Origin: Theocolax elegans
Taxonomy: Eukaryota > Arthropoda > Insecta > Hymenoptera > Cerocephalidae
Assembly: GCA_026168455.1 (NCBI GenBank)
Contig: CM047425.1
Location: 48,131,678-48,195,677 of the forward strand
Direction: 5' to 3'
Length of the DNA: 64,000 bases
Shown here: positions 52,624 to 64,000 of the stretch, one piece after another
How the letters are laid out: every line of letters starts with the position of its first letter
Numbering within the stretch: position 1 is the first letter of the stretch
Made by a program: the position numbers and the translations under genes
The notes under the pieces: model-generated
What the model was told of the DNA's origin: nothing
The model's database searches: none
What the model saw: only the letters and a program-made list of their open reading frames with translations

Positions 52624-54069
52624 TTATATTCGCGACCTTAATTTCATTTTAGGGGAGATTATTATATCAGTTTTGCTTTGCGGTTTTACTTTCTTTGGCC
52701 TACCTCTAGCACGTTTCGGGGCTTCGTGAGTCATTTTTGTGGAATTGGGTGGTTCTATTTCCTTAAATTTTTGTTTGGGTTGTTCTGGGGTAGTCTGCTT
52801 TGTTTGATTGGGGAAACACGGGGAGACATACCGTTTCAAGTCGTTAAAGCAAATGATCTTCCGCAGAGGATAGTACCCGATTACGTCTATGTCCCTTCTC
52901 CCCTTATTATAATATTAGGCATGTTTATTATTTGCTTTCTCAATATGCCTTTTCACTAGGTTATAAATAATGGGAAGTCGCTTAATCTTGTTTGACCATG
53001 CTTCTATGTCGGGGTGATGTACGGTTATTGGTGACTCTATGTGTTTTTTTAATAATGCTACGGGTATGAGGTTTCTACCGAAATTGAGGAAAAGCCGGGG
53101 AGTATTTTGTAGACGAATCAGTTACACTGTTCAATACAAAGCAAAATTCTCCTAAATGTTTATCTCATTCCCTATGGTCCTGACCTAGGTAGCTATTTAT
53201 CATCGGTTTTATGTTTCTGTTCACGCGTTCCACTGGGTTAGCCTGGACATTATACGGGAGAATTGATGATTGAATTATTCCGTAATCTGTTAACCTTTCC
53301 GTTATCAATTTGTTTGAAAATTCCGTCCCATTATCAGTAATAAGGTATTTCGGGCATCCCCATGTTGACCACTAGTTCATCTACGGTCGTTAATACGTTT
53401 TCCGCGTCCGCTTTCTTTAAGGGTTTTATTTCTATGTATCGCGTGAACAAATCTTCGAATACTATTATATATTCATACCCTAACTTGGATGGTGATTTTG
53501 GGCCCATAATGTCCGCTACTGCCACAGTCCATGGCCCTTCTATGTTTCTTCCCTCTATGATACCTGCTGGAGGTTGCTAGAAAGATTTGTGTGATTGGCT
53601 CTCCTGACAAACTTTCACAAATTTGCAGGTTTCGCAATAAATACCGGACCATTAATAGTATGTCGCTACCCTCGCATATGTTTTGTCCATTCCCGGACGT
53701 CCTAATTGCGGGAAGTAATTGACCTCAAATAGTACTTTGAGTTGATCTTTCTTGGAGAGTATGAGCTTCCACGCGTCCAAATCGGGGATTAAGGGGCAAC
53801 AAGGGGGTTAGGGCGGTGCCCATATAAATAGCCATTTTCTACTTTTAAGTCTAGGTACTTTTTTAGGTATATTATAAACGTGGCTATTCGTTTCTGATAT
53901 TCTGGATCTCCCAAATCCAAAGGTCCTACTGTTGCTACTACCTTCATGGTTCTCATAAGCTGTTGATAAGGCGTCTGGTACTTTGTGTAATGCACCCTTT
54001 CTATGAACAAATTTAATATTGCAGTTTTGTAGTATCGTATTCCATCGAGCTAGTCTACCAGTAGGATCT
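52624..54069 (-). pseudogene. Gypsy RNase H tail and integrase
   Basis: From 54069 downward the minus strand reads DPTGRLARWNTILQNCNIKF and HKVPDALSTAYEN, the end of RNase H. A linker follows (ATVGPLDLGDPEYQKRIATF), then the integrase zinc region (FPQLGRPGMDKTYARVATYY; CETCKFVKVC), the core DIMGPKSPSKLGYEYIIVFE and, after a shift, LITDNGTEFSNKLI and ANPVERVNRNIKPMI with the catalytic residues. A basic tail with ARGRPKKVK, an AT-hook-like motif, ends at 52624. Several stops and shifts. Confidence 0.85.
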
Positions 54070-55278
54070 TTAACCCATTAACGCCGAAAAAGCCCAAAAT
54101 CTTAACTTTACTTTGCGTTTATTTTTAAATTACTTAAACATCAAGAATATGTCTAAAAATGACTTACTTTATGTTTTTGGAGTCGCTCTACGAGATTCTA
54201 AAGCCAAAATGATAATTAGACTTCAAGAAAATAATATAGCGACTTTTTAGAATAATTTTAAAATCAAATTTTCTATCAAAATAGCATGTTTTTATTCCAC
54301 AAAAATAAGCACAAGTTTGCACAAACATTTCAAACTTTCGAAATATGACTTATAAAAATTCAAAGTTCTAAAATGGACGTGCCAAAATGGCGGCGAAGTA
54401 GAAATTAACTTCAGAAGAGTTTTTTTCGAAAACTAAAGACTTGCAAAAAATTTCTAGGAACAAAAAAGTCTTATATTTGGCCAAGAAATACTCTCAAATT
54501 TTTTCAGATTTTTTTGAGCCAATTTTCGACTTTTTGGAAAATCCGGAACATCTTATTTTTCAGAAATGTCTCTAAAAATTCGGAAAAAATTTGATAGTGT
54601 TCCATGGCTGATTTTAAGACTTTTGTTCTTAGAAATTCATCGCTCAAGTCTTTTGTTTTTGAGAAAAAAATTATTGAATCCTTTAACGAATTAAAATTTA
54701 ATGTTTTTATTGTTTTTCGGTATGAAGACATAAACATTGAGGTGGTACGTTACGTACATGAAAAAATTCTTTTTTTTTTACATAATTACCACAGTGCACA
54801 TTACTTTTTGGCAAACAAAGTTTTGTAGTAAGAATCTAAAAACTAATGTTTTCAATAAAATATCTATTGTTATGCAAAACATTTATTTCTGTTTTTTATC
54901 GGGAAAAAATTTTTTCCTAAGGTTAGACTAAAATCATCTCTATCCTAAATTTATTTTCGTCACTTATTCATCACAGTAATTTCAGTAATTTCAGTAATTT
55001 CATTCAGTAATTTCATCACAGTTTTCATTATCTGAACCAGAATCATTATCGCCAGAATCATCTGGATTAGGGATCATATACATGTCACCTGATTCTTAAA
55101 GTAAATTATCTTCATCAGATTCAACTTGAGATATTTCAACTTGTCGTTTTCGCTTCGGCATTTTTGCATTTACTGATGTGTATATGTAGAATACAGATAT
55201 TTCTTTATCATCCACGCATAATTGATTTTGAAGAAATATTTCTCGATCTTGGTGAATAAACCACACTTTTAATTAGAT

Positions 55279-55318
55279 GGCGACGTTTCGATGACTTTTC
55301 GTCATCCTCTTCAGGCTA
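55279..55318 (-). ncRNA. Hammerhead ribozyme motif, fold-back copy 1
   Basis: The minus strand reads CTGAAGAG, stem II GATGAC/GTCATC with loop GAAAA, then GAAACGTCGCC. The core is intact. Confidence 0.7.
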
Positions 55319-56599
55319 TACCTTTATTTATAAAACGAATACATTTGAATATACATAAATAATTATAGGTTTTGTTTTAAGCCTAATGATTAATAACATT
55401 TTACTTACTACTTGTCAATATAAATCGATTAACGTTTAAATTTTGATCGTAGTATCACTGAGTCGTCGCACTAAAATAATGAAAACAAGGATATTTAAAA
55501 ACAATGAAATTTACTTTATCATATGCACAGAAGTTAACAGCTCGATAATTCAACATTATTCAATAAATAAATAAATTAAATAAATAAATAAATTAAATAA
55601 ATAAATAAATTAAGACAACACAAAATGTAAAATACACGAACAGAAAGCAAAAGCACTCAGAGGACTAGAGCAATTTATCACAGACTGTAAACTAAATTTA
55701 CTCGCAGCTAAATGACACTAACTATACACGTGTCAGAGCGCGATTTTTGAATTTAACTCACATTTAATTTTATTAATTTTAAAATAAATTAATTTTTATG
55801 GTGCATCCAATATTTATAAGCTAAACATTAAATTGTGTATTATGTTAAAATTAATAATAAAAAATAAAAATAAAGCATTTTTATTTAAATTGTAAATTAA
55901 AAAAATTTTTAAAATATAGAATTAAAAGAAAACTATATAAATAATTTTTTTTTTTTTGTTTTTTAATAAATTTTTTTAATTTACAATTTAAATAAAAATG
56001 CTTTATTTTTATTTTTATTATTAATTTTAACATAATACCCAATTTAATGTTTAGCTTATAAATATTGGATACACCATAAAAATTAATTTATTTTAAAATT
56101 AATAAAATTAAATGTGAGTTAAATTCAAAAATCGCGCTCTGACACGTGTATAGTTAGTGTCATGCTATACATTACTATAGCTGTGCATATTAGCTGCGAG
56201 TAAATTTAGTATACAGTCTGTGATAAATTGCTCCAGTCCTCTGACTGCTTTTGCTTTCTGTTCGTGTATTTTACATTTTTTTGTGTTGTCTTAATTTATT
56301 TATTTATTTAATTTATTTATTTATTGAATAATGTTGAATTATCGAGCTGTTGATAAGATGAAGGTAGTCATCGTAATCACTTAACTTCTGTGCATATGAT
56401 AAAGTAAATTTCATTGTTTTTAAATATCCTTGTTTTCATTATTTTAGTGCGACGACTCAGTGATACTACGATCAAAATTTAAACGTTAATCGATTTATAT
56501 TGACAAGTAGTAAGTAAAATGTTATTAATCATTAGGCTTAAAACAAAACCAACAATTATTTATGTATATTCAAATGTATTCGTTTTATAAATAAAGGTA

Positions 56600-56640
56600 T
56601 AGCCTGAAGAGGATGACAAAAAGTCATCGAATTGTCGCCA
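56600..56640 (+). ncRNA. Hammerhead-like motif with damaged core
   Basis: CTGAAGAG and stem II (GATGAC/GTCATC, loop AAAAA) are present, but the conserved GAAAC reads GAATT. It is probably not catalytic. Confidence 0.6.
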
Positions 56641-57439
56641 TCTAATTAAAAGTGTGGTTTATTCACCAAGATCGAGAAATATTTCTTCAAAATGTATATG
56701 TAGAAGTTTCAGAAAAAAAAAAAATTTACAGATAAAAATGGCTGTTGATATACAAAATATCAAATTTGATGTGAATCGAAAAAGTGACGAAAATAAATTT
56801 AGGATAGAGATGATTTTAGTCTAACCTTAGGAAAAAATTTTTTCCCGATAAAAAACAGAAATAAATGTTTTGCATAACAATAGATATTTTATTGAAAACA
56901 TTAGTTTTTAGATTCTTACTACAAAACTTTGTTTGCCAAAAAGTAATGTGCACTGTGGTAATTATGTAAAAAAAAAAAGAATTTTTTCATGTACGTAACG
57001 TACCGCCTCAATGTTTATGTCTTCATACCGAAAAACAATAAAAACATTAAATTTTAATTCGTTAAAGGATTCAATAATTTTTTTCTCAAAAACAAAAGAC
57101 TTGAGCGATGAATTTCTAAGAACAAAAGTCTTAAAATCAGCCATGGAACACTATCAAATTTTTTCGAATTTTTAGAGACATTTCTGAAAAATAAGATGTT
57201 CAGAATTTTCCAAAAAGTCGAAAATTGGCTAAAAAAAATCTGAAAAAATTTGAGAGTATTTCTTGGCCAAATATAAGACTTTTTGTTCCTAGAAATTTTT
57301 GCAAAAGTCTTTAGTTTTCGAAAAAAACTCTTCTGAAGTTAATTTCTACTTCGCCGCCATTTTGGCACGTCCATTTTAGAACTTTGAATTTTTATAAGTC
57401 ATATTTCGAAAGTTTGAAATGTTTGTGCAAACTTGTGCT

Positions 57440-57780
57440 TATTTTGTTGAATATTAGTAATTAACTATTATTTTTGGCAACATAAAAGTTTGTAGTAAGA
57501 ATCTAAAAAACGTATGTTTTCAATAAAGATCTATTGTATGCAAACCCTTTATTTATGTTTTTATCGGGAAAATTTTTCAAGGTTAGACTAAAATCATCTC
57601 TACCGAAATTATTTTCGTCACTATTCTCACAGTAATTCAGTAAATTTCAGTAATTCATCAGTAATTTCATCACCAGTTTTCATTATCTGAACCAGACTCA
57701 TTATCGCCAGAATCATCTGGATTAGGGATCATATACATGTCACTGATTCTTAAAGTAAATTATCTTCATCAGATTCAACT
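57440..57780. repeat. Indel-ridden duplicate of 54820-55120
   Basis: Compared with 54820-55120 this stretch has many one-base losses and gains (ctaccgaaattattttcgtc for ctatcctaaatttattttcg) and a deletion at its start. It marks the join of the 2654 bp duplication. Confidence 0.78.
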
Positions 57781-57889
57781 TGAGATATTTCAACTTGTCG
57801 TTTTCGCTTCGGCATTTTTGCATTTACTGATGTGTATATGTAGAATACAGATATTTCTTTATCATCCACGCATAATTGATTTTGAAGAA

Positions 57890-59345
57890 CTATTTCTCGA
57901 TCTTGGTGAATAAACCACACTTTTAATTAGATGGCGACGTTTCGATGACTTTTCGTCATCCTCTTCAGGCTATACCTTTATTTATAAAACGAATACATTT
58001 GAATATACATAAATAATTATAGGTTTTGTTTTAAGCCTAATGATTAATAACATTTTACTTACTACTTGTCAATATAAATCGATTAACGTTTAAATTTTGA
58101 TCGTAGTATCACTGAGTCGTCGCACTAAAATAATGAAAACAAGGATATTTAAAAACAATGAAATTTACTTTATCATATGCACAGAAGTTAACAGCTCGAT
58201 AATTCAACATTATTCAATAAATAAATAAATTAAATAAATAAATAAATTAAATAAATAAATAAATTAAGACAACACAAAATGTAAAATACACGAACAGAAA
58301 GCAAAAGCACTCAGAGGACTAGAGCAATTTATCACAGACTGTAAACTAAATTTACTCGCAGCTAAATGACACTAACTATACACGTGTCAGAGCGCGATTT
58401 TTGAATTTAACTCACATTTAATTTTATTAATTTTAAATAAATTAATTTTTATGGTGCATCCAATATTTATAAGCTAAACATTAAATTGTGTATTATGTTA
58501 AAATTAATAATAAAAAATAAAATAAAGCATTTTTATTTAAATTGTAAATTAAAAAAATTTTTAAAATATAGAATTAAAAGAAAACTATATAAATAATTTT
58601 TTTTTTTTTGTTTTTTAATAAATTTTTTTAATTTACAATTTAAATAAAAATGCTTTATTTTTATTTTTTATTATTAATTTTAACATAATACCCAATTTAA
58701 TGTTTAGCTTATAAATATTGGATACACCATAAAAATTAATTTATTTTAAAATTAATAAAATTAAATGTGAGTTAAATTCAAAAATCGCGCTCTGACACGT
58801 GTATAGTTAGTGTCATGCTATACATTACTATAGCTGTGCATATTAGCTGCGAGTAAATTTAGTATACAGTCTGTGATAAATTGCTCCAGTCCTCTGACTG
58901 CTTTTGCTTTCTGTTCGTGTATTTTACATTTTTTTGTGTTGTCTTAATTTATTTATTTATTTAATTTATTTATTTATTGAATAATGTTGAATTATCGAGC
59001 TGTTGATAAGATGAAGGTAGTCATCGTAATCACTTAACTTCTGTGCATATGATAAAGTAAATTTCATTGTTTTTAAATATCCTTGTTTTCATTATTTTAG
59101 TGCGACGACTCAGTGATACTACGATCAAAATTTAAACGTTAATCGATTTATATTGACAAGTAGTAAGTAAAATGTTATTAATCATTAGGCTTAAAACAAA
59201 ACCAACAATTATTTATGTATATTCAAATGTATTCGTTTTATAAATAAAGGTATAGCCTGAAGAGGATGACAAAAAGTCATCGAATTGTCGCCATCTAATT
59301 AAAAGTGTGGTTTATTCACCAAGATCGAGAAATATTTCTTCAAAA
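57890..59345. repeat. Fold-back of two Penelope tails, copy 2
   Basis: Near-identical to 55240-56690 at an offset of 2654, including the intact minus-strand hammerhead (57933-57970) and the damaged plus-strand one (59265-59305). Confidence 0.82.
57933..57970 (-). ncRNA. Hammerhead ribozyme motif, fold-back copy 2
   Basis: Same intact core as at 55279-55318: CTGAAGAG, GATGAC/GTCATC stem and GAAACGTCGCC. Confidence 0.68.
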
Positions 59346-60269
59346 TGTATATGTAGAAGTTTCAGAAAAAAAAAAATTTACAGATAAAAATGGCTGTTGA
59401 TATACAAAATATCAAATTTGATGTGAATCGAAAAAGTGACGAAAATAAATTTAGGATAGAGATGATTTTAGTCTAACCTTAGGAAAAAATTTTTTCCCGA
59501 TAAAAAACAGAAATAAATGTTTTGCATAACAATAGATATTTTATTGAAAACATTAGTTTTTAGATTCTTACTACAAAACTTTGTTTGCCAAAAAGTAATG
59601 TGCACTGTGGTAATTATGTAAAAAAAAAAGAATTTTTTCATGTACGTAACGTACCGCCTCAATGTTTATGTCTTCATACCGAAAAACAATAAAAACATTA
59701 AATTTTAATTCGTTAAAGGATTCAATAATTTTTTTCTCAAAAACAAAAGACTTGAGCGATGAATTTCTAAGAACAAAAGTCTTAAAATCAGCCATGGAAC
59801 ACTATCAAATTTTTTTCGAATTTTTAGAGACATTTCTGAAAAATAAGATGTTCAGAATTTTCCAAAAAGTCGAAAATTGGCTAAAAAAAATCTGAAAAAA
59901 TTTGAGAGTATTTCTTGGCCAAATATAAGACTTTTTTGTTCCTAGAAATTTTTTGCAAAAGTCTTTAGTTTTCGAAAAAAACTCTTCTGAAGTTAATTTC
60001 TACTTCGCCGCCATTTTGGCACGTCCATTTTAGAACTTTGAATTTTTATAAGTCATATTTCGAAAGTTTGAAATGTTTGTGCAAACTTGTGCTTATTTTT
60101 GTTGAATATTAGTAATTAACTAATAATTATTTTGACTACAGAATCTCGTAGAGCGACTCCAAAAACATAAAATAAGTCATTTTTAGACATATTCTTGATA
60201 TTTAAGTACTTTGAAAATAAACGCAAAGTAAAGTTAAGATTTTTGGCTTTTTCTGAGTTAATGGGTTAA

Positions 60270-61441
60270 TGTTCTTCAGTCATGACAGACTATGATGTGC
60301 AGTTATGACGACGTATTCCTCACTCTGAAGATAACCTCGTAGCCGGTCCGCTGCCTAAATGACCACCAAGCAACTCCTTTTCAGTGACCGTATAATTTCT
60401 TTCCGCTTTCGTCAGTGACCGACTGACGTAATAGATGGTGTGTTCCTCCCCGTTAATTTCCAGAGTCAGCACTCCCGCTATAGCGTAATCGCTCGCGTCC
60501 GTTTGTAGGGTAAAGGGCAGGAATAAATCCAGTCGGGCTAATACGGGGGCTTGGGTTAGGGCAAGTTTTAGCTTATCAAAAGCATTCTGTTGTTCGGCCT
60601 TCCAGTGTCATCTCACGTCCTTACGAGTCAAGTAGTTTAACGGTACCTTGTACTCAACTAACCTATCAATAAATCTGGAATACCAGCCAATCATCCCCGT
60701 AAACCGACGTAACTGCTTTAAGTTAGTTGGGTCTGGATATTCAATAATGGTTTAATTTTGTCATCATTAGTTCTTAAACCATCCTCGTTTACTATGCAAC
60801 CCAAATATGTTACTTCAACGCAGCACAACTCAGATCTTTCCCGATTTATCTGTAAGTTCACTTTTTGTAACGCTGTAAGGACTATCCTAATCCACTGTAT
60901 GTGTTCCTCAAATGTCTTTGCCGTGATGATTATTTTGGATTATCATCCACATAGGCAAAGATACGAGGTTCCTATTCCGGCTTAATTAATTTATCCATTA
61001 TATGCTGGAATATAGCGGGGGCACTTGTCAATCCACAGGGGACTCTTTTAAACTGAAATAAACCGCGACCAGGAATTGCAAACGCTTTTATCTCTCGACT
61101 TTCGAGGGCAAGGGGGACCTGATGGTAGGCCCGCGAAAGATCAAGTTTGGTTATGTACCTACTTTCCCTAAGCTGTTCCAGTATGTATGATAAGCATACT
61201 TTTAAGTTACTGCATTGACTAGTCTATAGTCAATGCAGAACCTTTATTTCCTGTTTGCCTTGCGTACTATAACCGGACAGCTACACCAAGGACTATCCGA
61301 TGGTTCTATTATTCCCTCTTTTAACATCCTATGGACTTCCTCATAGGCTGTCTTGAGCAATTTCAGGAAATACCTTCTATTCCTCTGCCGAATAGGTTTG
61401 CTGTCTATTAATTCCAATTTGTGTTCAGTTATATTGGTCAT
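60270..61441 (-). pseudogene. Gypsy reverse transcriptase and start of RNase H
   Basis: The minus-strand frame from 61441 reads YEEVHRMLKEGIIEPSDSPW and CSCPVIVRKANRK, the start of a gypsy RT. After frame changes come TKLDLSRAYHQVPLALES (motif A), FAIPGRGLFQFKRVPCGLTS, PAIFQHIMDKL and FAYVDD (motif C, near 60945). RNase H begins LQTDASDYAIAGVLTLE near 60500, then YYVSRSLTKAERNYTVTEKE. It runs to the TTAA border at 60269 and resumes at 54069. Multiple stops show that it is inactive. Confidence 0.88.
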
Positions 61442-62440
61442 TTGTTCTGAGGTTGCTCTAACTAGTCCACCGATACTAGCTATCGCGGGGAAACAACTAG
61501 AGTCTTCATCATAAGGGTCAATTATTCCTTTATTCGTTCACGATGTATCGTTTGTAAAATCTACCTTAATATTAGCTTTCCTTTTAAAATCCATTCCCAA
61601 AATACAATCATAATGCAACATATCCGTAACCTGAAAGGGCATTGTGACTTCTTCCTCGTCCAGTTTAACTTTAATCTCTACTACTCCCTATATTGGAACC
61701 TGTATTCCATCTGCAACCTTAACACTTGTGCACCTTTATGGTCGTAATTTATTTCCCAACATTCTGCTCATTCCCTTTCCAATGAATGAGTGAACTGAAC
61801 CACTATCCAATAAAGCTACTAAAAGTCTACCGTTTAATTCCAAGTTAAAAAATAGTCTGGAATCAACTTCGGGATTATTTGTATCAAGAATTGGGGTTTA
61901 TAGAATTTTCCTGTATGGGGCCCTTTCGGTGCAAATATGGCTCTCTATTTCCTATGACTGAAGTTTTCCTGATTATTATAACATTTTTCGCAGTATATAC
62001 TGCTTACCCCTGTTTGGCCACAACCAACACATTTTCTTGGTTCTGCGCATTCTGATACCCAGTGTTCCATTTTTTCACATCTGAAACATGGTTCTTCTAC
62101 TTTATCCTTTGGGCTTATATTCCTCGCCCCTTGTGAATATTCCTGGATTGGGTTGAAACTTTCTTTATATGGTGGGGACGGTGATTTTTCGAATAACCTT
62201 GCTCTCTTTCCGAGGTTTTAAATGTCTAATTTTGGTTTTTGTAGCCGCGACCGTAATTTTCCTGGGAAATAGTTTCTTTTTCTATTTTCCGCGTCCGATG
62301 TATAATTAGGAGTTGACCTTGGGTAGGTTTTTCTTTTGGTTTTGGGGCTGGGAGGGGGTGTACATAGTTTCTGGGCATAGGTGTGTTTTTCCGGGGTTTT
62401 TGTGGGGTAGATAATATTGCTGTCAATTTCTTAAATTTCT
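61442..62440 (-). pseudogene. Gypsy nucleocapsid and protease
   Basis: A proline/lysine-rich Gag tail (62426-62226) is followed, after shifts, by the knuckle CFRCEKMEHWVSEC (62047-62088), a second cysteine cluster (CVGCGQTG, CEKC), the protease active site LLDSGSVHSFIG near 61800 and LHYDCILGMDF near 61600. The order leads directly into RT. Upstream Gag sequence is missing. Confidence 0.8.
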
Positions 62441-62546
62441 GTTGCGATTACACATACGTGTATTTCGACAGACCGTAGTTTTGTAATTCAAAGGAAACAT
62501 TTTTTTATATCGATTTTTGGTGAACAAACCAAGTAATTATTTAATT

Positions 62547-62586
62547 GGCGACGTTTCGATGGAAGTCCGCCATCGTCATCAGGCTA
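62547..62586 (-). ncRNA. Hammerhead ribozyme with canonical CUGAUGA
   Basis: The minus strand reads CTGATGAC, stem II GATGG/CCATC with a CGGACTT loop, then GAAACGTCGCC. It is the only motif here with the textbook CTGATGA core. Confidence 0.78.
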
Positions 62587-63333
62587 TCCCTTTATTAAAT
62601 CAATAATTTATTTACAATATCTACACTTTTTTATTTGAATACCATTTTGAATGCATATAGATTTACTTACTATTTGGTAAATTATTGCACATATTTGGCA
62701 TTAGGTATAATTTCCGTAGTATCTCTAATGTGTCGCTTTATAATTAAAAACAAAAGCAGTAGCAAAACAAATATTTTTATGTTAAATTTGCACAAAGATT
62801 GAGATTATGTTCATTAATATACGTTTCTTCTTTAAATCCTGCATATATAACATCATAATTTATTCTTAATAAACATATAAATAAATAATTTAATACAACA
62901 GATATAACACTAATAAAGCAAAAAATAGTCAATAATAAAAATTCTTAATAAAAACCAAATTTGCTAGTCATATCACAGACGGTTTTGTAAAGGTATATAA
63001 TTCAAATTTTAGAGACACGTCATTATACGTCTGTATAATGTTACCTTAACAGTACAGATGAGAGGCAGGATGTCAAGAAAATTTGAGTATTAATTCTCCT
63101 GTTTTATTTACAACCAACAACTATAATTTAAAATTTCAGTTAATGCAATTTACAAAAACTTTTTTTAATTTTTACAATTTTTGTCAATAATTATAAAAAT
63201 TCGATGAAATCTAGATTTATGTAAATTGTCCTAGATTGTCTTAAATTTTTTCAAGTTCAATTTATATTTATTATTTATTTTTAAAGCAAATTTAATCAAT
63301 TAAATAATTGTAGGAAGCAGGAGTAGTGTCAAT

Positions 63334-64000
63334 GTGGATTTGTTTAATAATTGTTCCACAAATACTAATAATTATAACAAAAAATGGTTTGTCAATTTAA
63401 CTAACATTAATATACCGGATCAAGTTAAAGATACAGGATCACTAGGCAAAAAATTTAGTTTTATTAATATTTTAGATAAAAACAGCATAATACAAAACAA
63501 TAAAAAATGTGGAACAATTTTTTAAAAATACTGAAATTGCAACAGAAACTATGAATTTGACGAGGAAACATATTACTAACTATACGGAAAAAAATATTAA
63601 AGAAACTAATCATATAAAAATTGAAGATAAATTATTTCCACGAAAATTGAAAAAGATTACATTATTCTTGAAAAATAATAAGAATGTGTTTTTTACCTTA
63701 GCTGACGAGAGTAACGTCACAGTTGCTATAGAAAAAGATGTTTATGAACTTAAAATACGTAATCTTATAATTGGATAGTAACACATATGAACAAATAAAC
63801 AGAAATCCTTTAACTAAATTACAAAAAGATAGACAAAAAATTATGCTCAAGTGGAACAATTTAGAACTTTCAGGTAAAAAGTTTCATAATAATGAACTCC
63901 CACAAACTAACACAGTTTTGTTTCTTGTATTGGTAGCCCGACATATGTGTTAGCTAAAATAGTCGACAAAATGCTTTCAAAATGCATAAAAAAACCTAAA
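63334..64000 (+). pseudogene. Penelope-like RT, N-terminal part
   Basis: WFVNLTNINIPDQVKDTGSL corresponds to the block WLINLTKIYIPNEVKDIVTL of the intact copy at 867-3203. Further matches in changing frames are FLKNNKNVFFTLADESNVTV, then YEQINRNPLTKLQKD, and finally SCIGSPTYVLAKIVDKML near 63925, which corresponds to VNSPTHFLAKIIYNEL. The YGLPKIHK segment between the last two is deleted. Frameshifts near 63510, 63770 and 63910. The rest lies beyond the window. Confidence 0.82.

Larger units (their letters stand above)
55240..56690. repeat. Fold-back of two Penelope tails, copy 1
   Basis: The two halves (55240 to about 55965 and 55965-56690) are inverted copies, with (aaataaat)n stretches and a poly-T/poly-A centre. 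Each half ends in a hammerhead-type motif facing outward. No Penelope ORF is present. Confidence 0.82.
54074..60265. mobile_element. TTAA-flanked piggyBac-type composite, 6.2 kb
   Basis: TTAA lies at 54070-54073 and 60266-60269, and the element begins CCCATTAACGCCGAAAAAGCC and, from the other end, CCCATTAACTCAGAAAAAGCC. The arms match in inverted orientation for about 880 bases (54074-54965 and about 59400-60265). The gypsy RNase H frame reads up to both borders, so the insertion site is clear. The interior is a 2654 bp tandem duplication, each unit holding a Penelope-derived fold-back. No piggyBac transposase was seen. Confidence 0.85.
49687..62440 (-). mobile_element. Second Ty3/gypsy element, 5'-truncated and split
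   Basis: On the minus strand the order is nucleocapsid knuckle (62047-62088), protease (about 61790), RT (61441-60780), RNase H (about 60480 to 60270 and 54069), integrase (54000-53100), C-terminal basic tail (52839-52624), a proline-rich ORF (52328-51610) and an LTR terminus at 49687 related to that of the first gypsy element. The 5' part is lost at about 62440, where a Penelope-like element begins. A 6.2 kb TTAA-flanked element is nested in RNase H. Frames are broken throughout. Confidence 0.8.
62445..64000 (+). mobile_element. Second Penelope-like element, decayed, cut by the window edge
   Basis: An inverted tail with a canonical hammerhead motif (minus strand, 62547-62586) is followed by about 700 bases of AT-rich leader and a plus-strand RT remnant from 63334. 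The layout (outward-facing tail, then ORF in the opposite strand) mirrors that of the element at 541-3905. Confidence 0.72.

Noticed and set aside
54504..54828. Short frames repeated at 56962, 59571 and 59662
   Set aside because: They lie in the inverted arms of the TTAA element and are repeated by symmetry; no motif.

Overview
This window is eukaryotic, most likely from an insect and probably a hymenopteran such as an ant. It is AT-rich, has spliced host exons with GT-AG borders and an arthropod-type initiator, and is packed with Penelope, Polinton, Ty3/gypsy, Ty1/copia, piggyBac, hAT and mariner-like elements. There is no sign of prokaryotic organisation. The genus assignment is inference; I could not run a search.

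Host genes are sparse. The best-supported one is USP7 on the plus strand. An exon at 22457-22961 and two exons at 42457-42528 and 42607-42706 read in order through the C-terminal ubiquitin-like domains, and a 19.5 kb intron full of transposons separates the first from the other two. The earlier exons and the last exon are not visible. On the minus strand near the left end are broken pieces of YRDC (4375-4740 and about 5022-5346) and a decayed copy of POLR3K (5749-6049). A CpG-rich block at 47496-47740 looks like a minus-strand promoter plus 5' exon. A tRNA-like Pol III unit lies at 48806-48876.

The rest is mobile DNA. An intact Penelope-like ORF (867-3203, minus) is followed by a hammerhead ribozyme and faced by an inverted, 5'-truncated copy. 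A 1.8 kb tandem duplication fills 7184-10790. An internally deleted Polinton (about 14160-17565) keeps half of PolB between long inverted repeats. A fold-back DNA element family recurs at 17994-20062 and 29888-33483. Inside the USP7 intron sit a mariner-like pseudogene, a roughly 370 bp satellite, a gypsy deletion derivative (26831-35064), a copia element (35613-40039) with a piggyBac-type MITE in its gag, and an LTR-like segment (40168-41218). Downstream are a 2.95 kb mariner-type palindrome (43263-46212) and a second gypsy element (49687-62440) whose RNase H is split by a 6.2 kb TTAA-flanked element. A second, decayed Penelope-like element begins at the right edge.

The most unusual signal is at 40464-41073: eleven copies of a short motif, each able to form a hairpin with a nearly invariant tip and a different but mostly self-complementary lower stem. 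Just upstream on the minus strand is a TATA/initiator promoter that would transcribe the array. I do not recognise it as a described element.

Several tandem duplicates here (5303-5590, 20976-21350, 29888-30415, 57440-57780) are full of small indels beside cleaner copies. This looks like unpolished long-read sequence in the assembly, so duplications in this window should be treated with caution.
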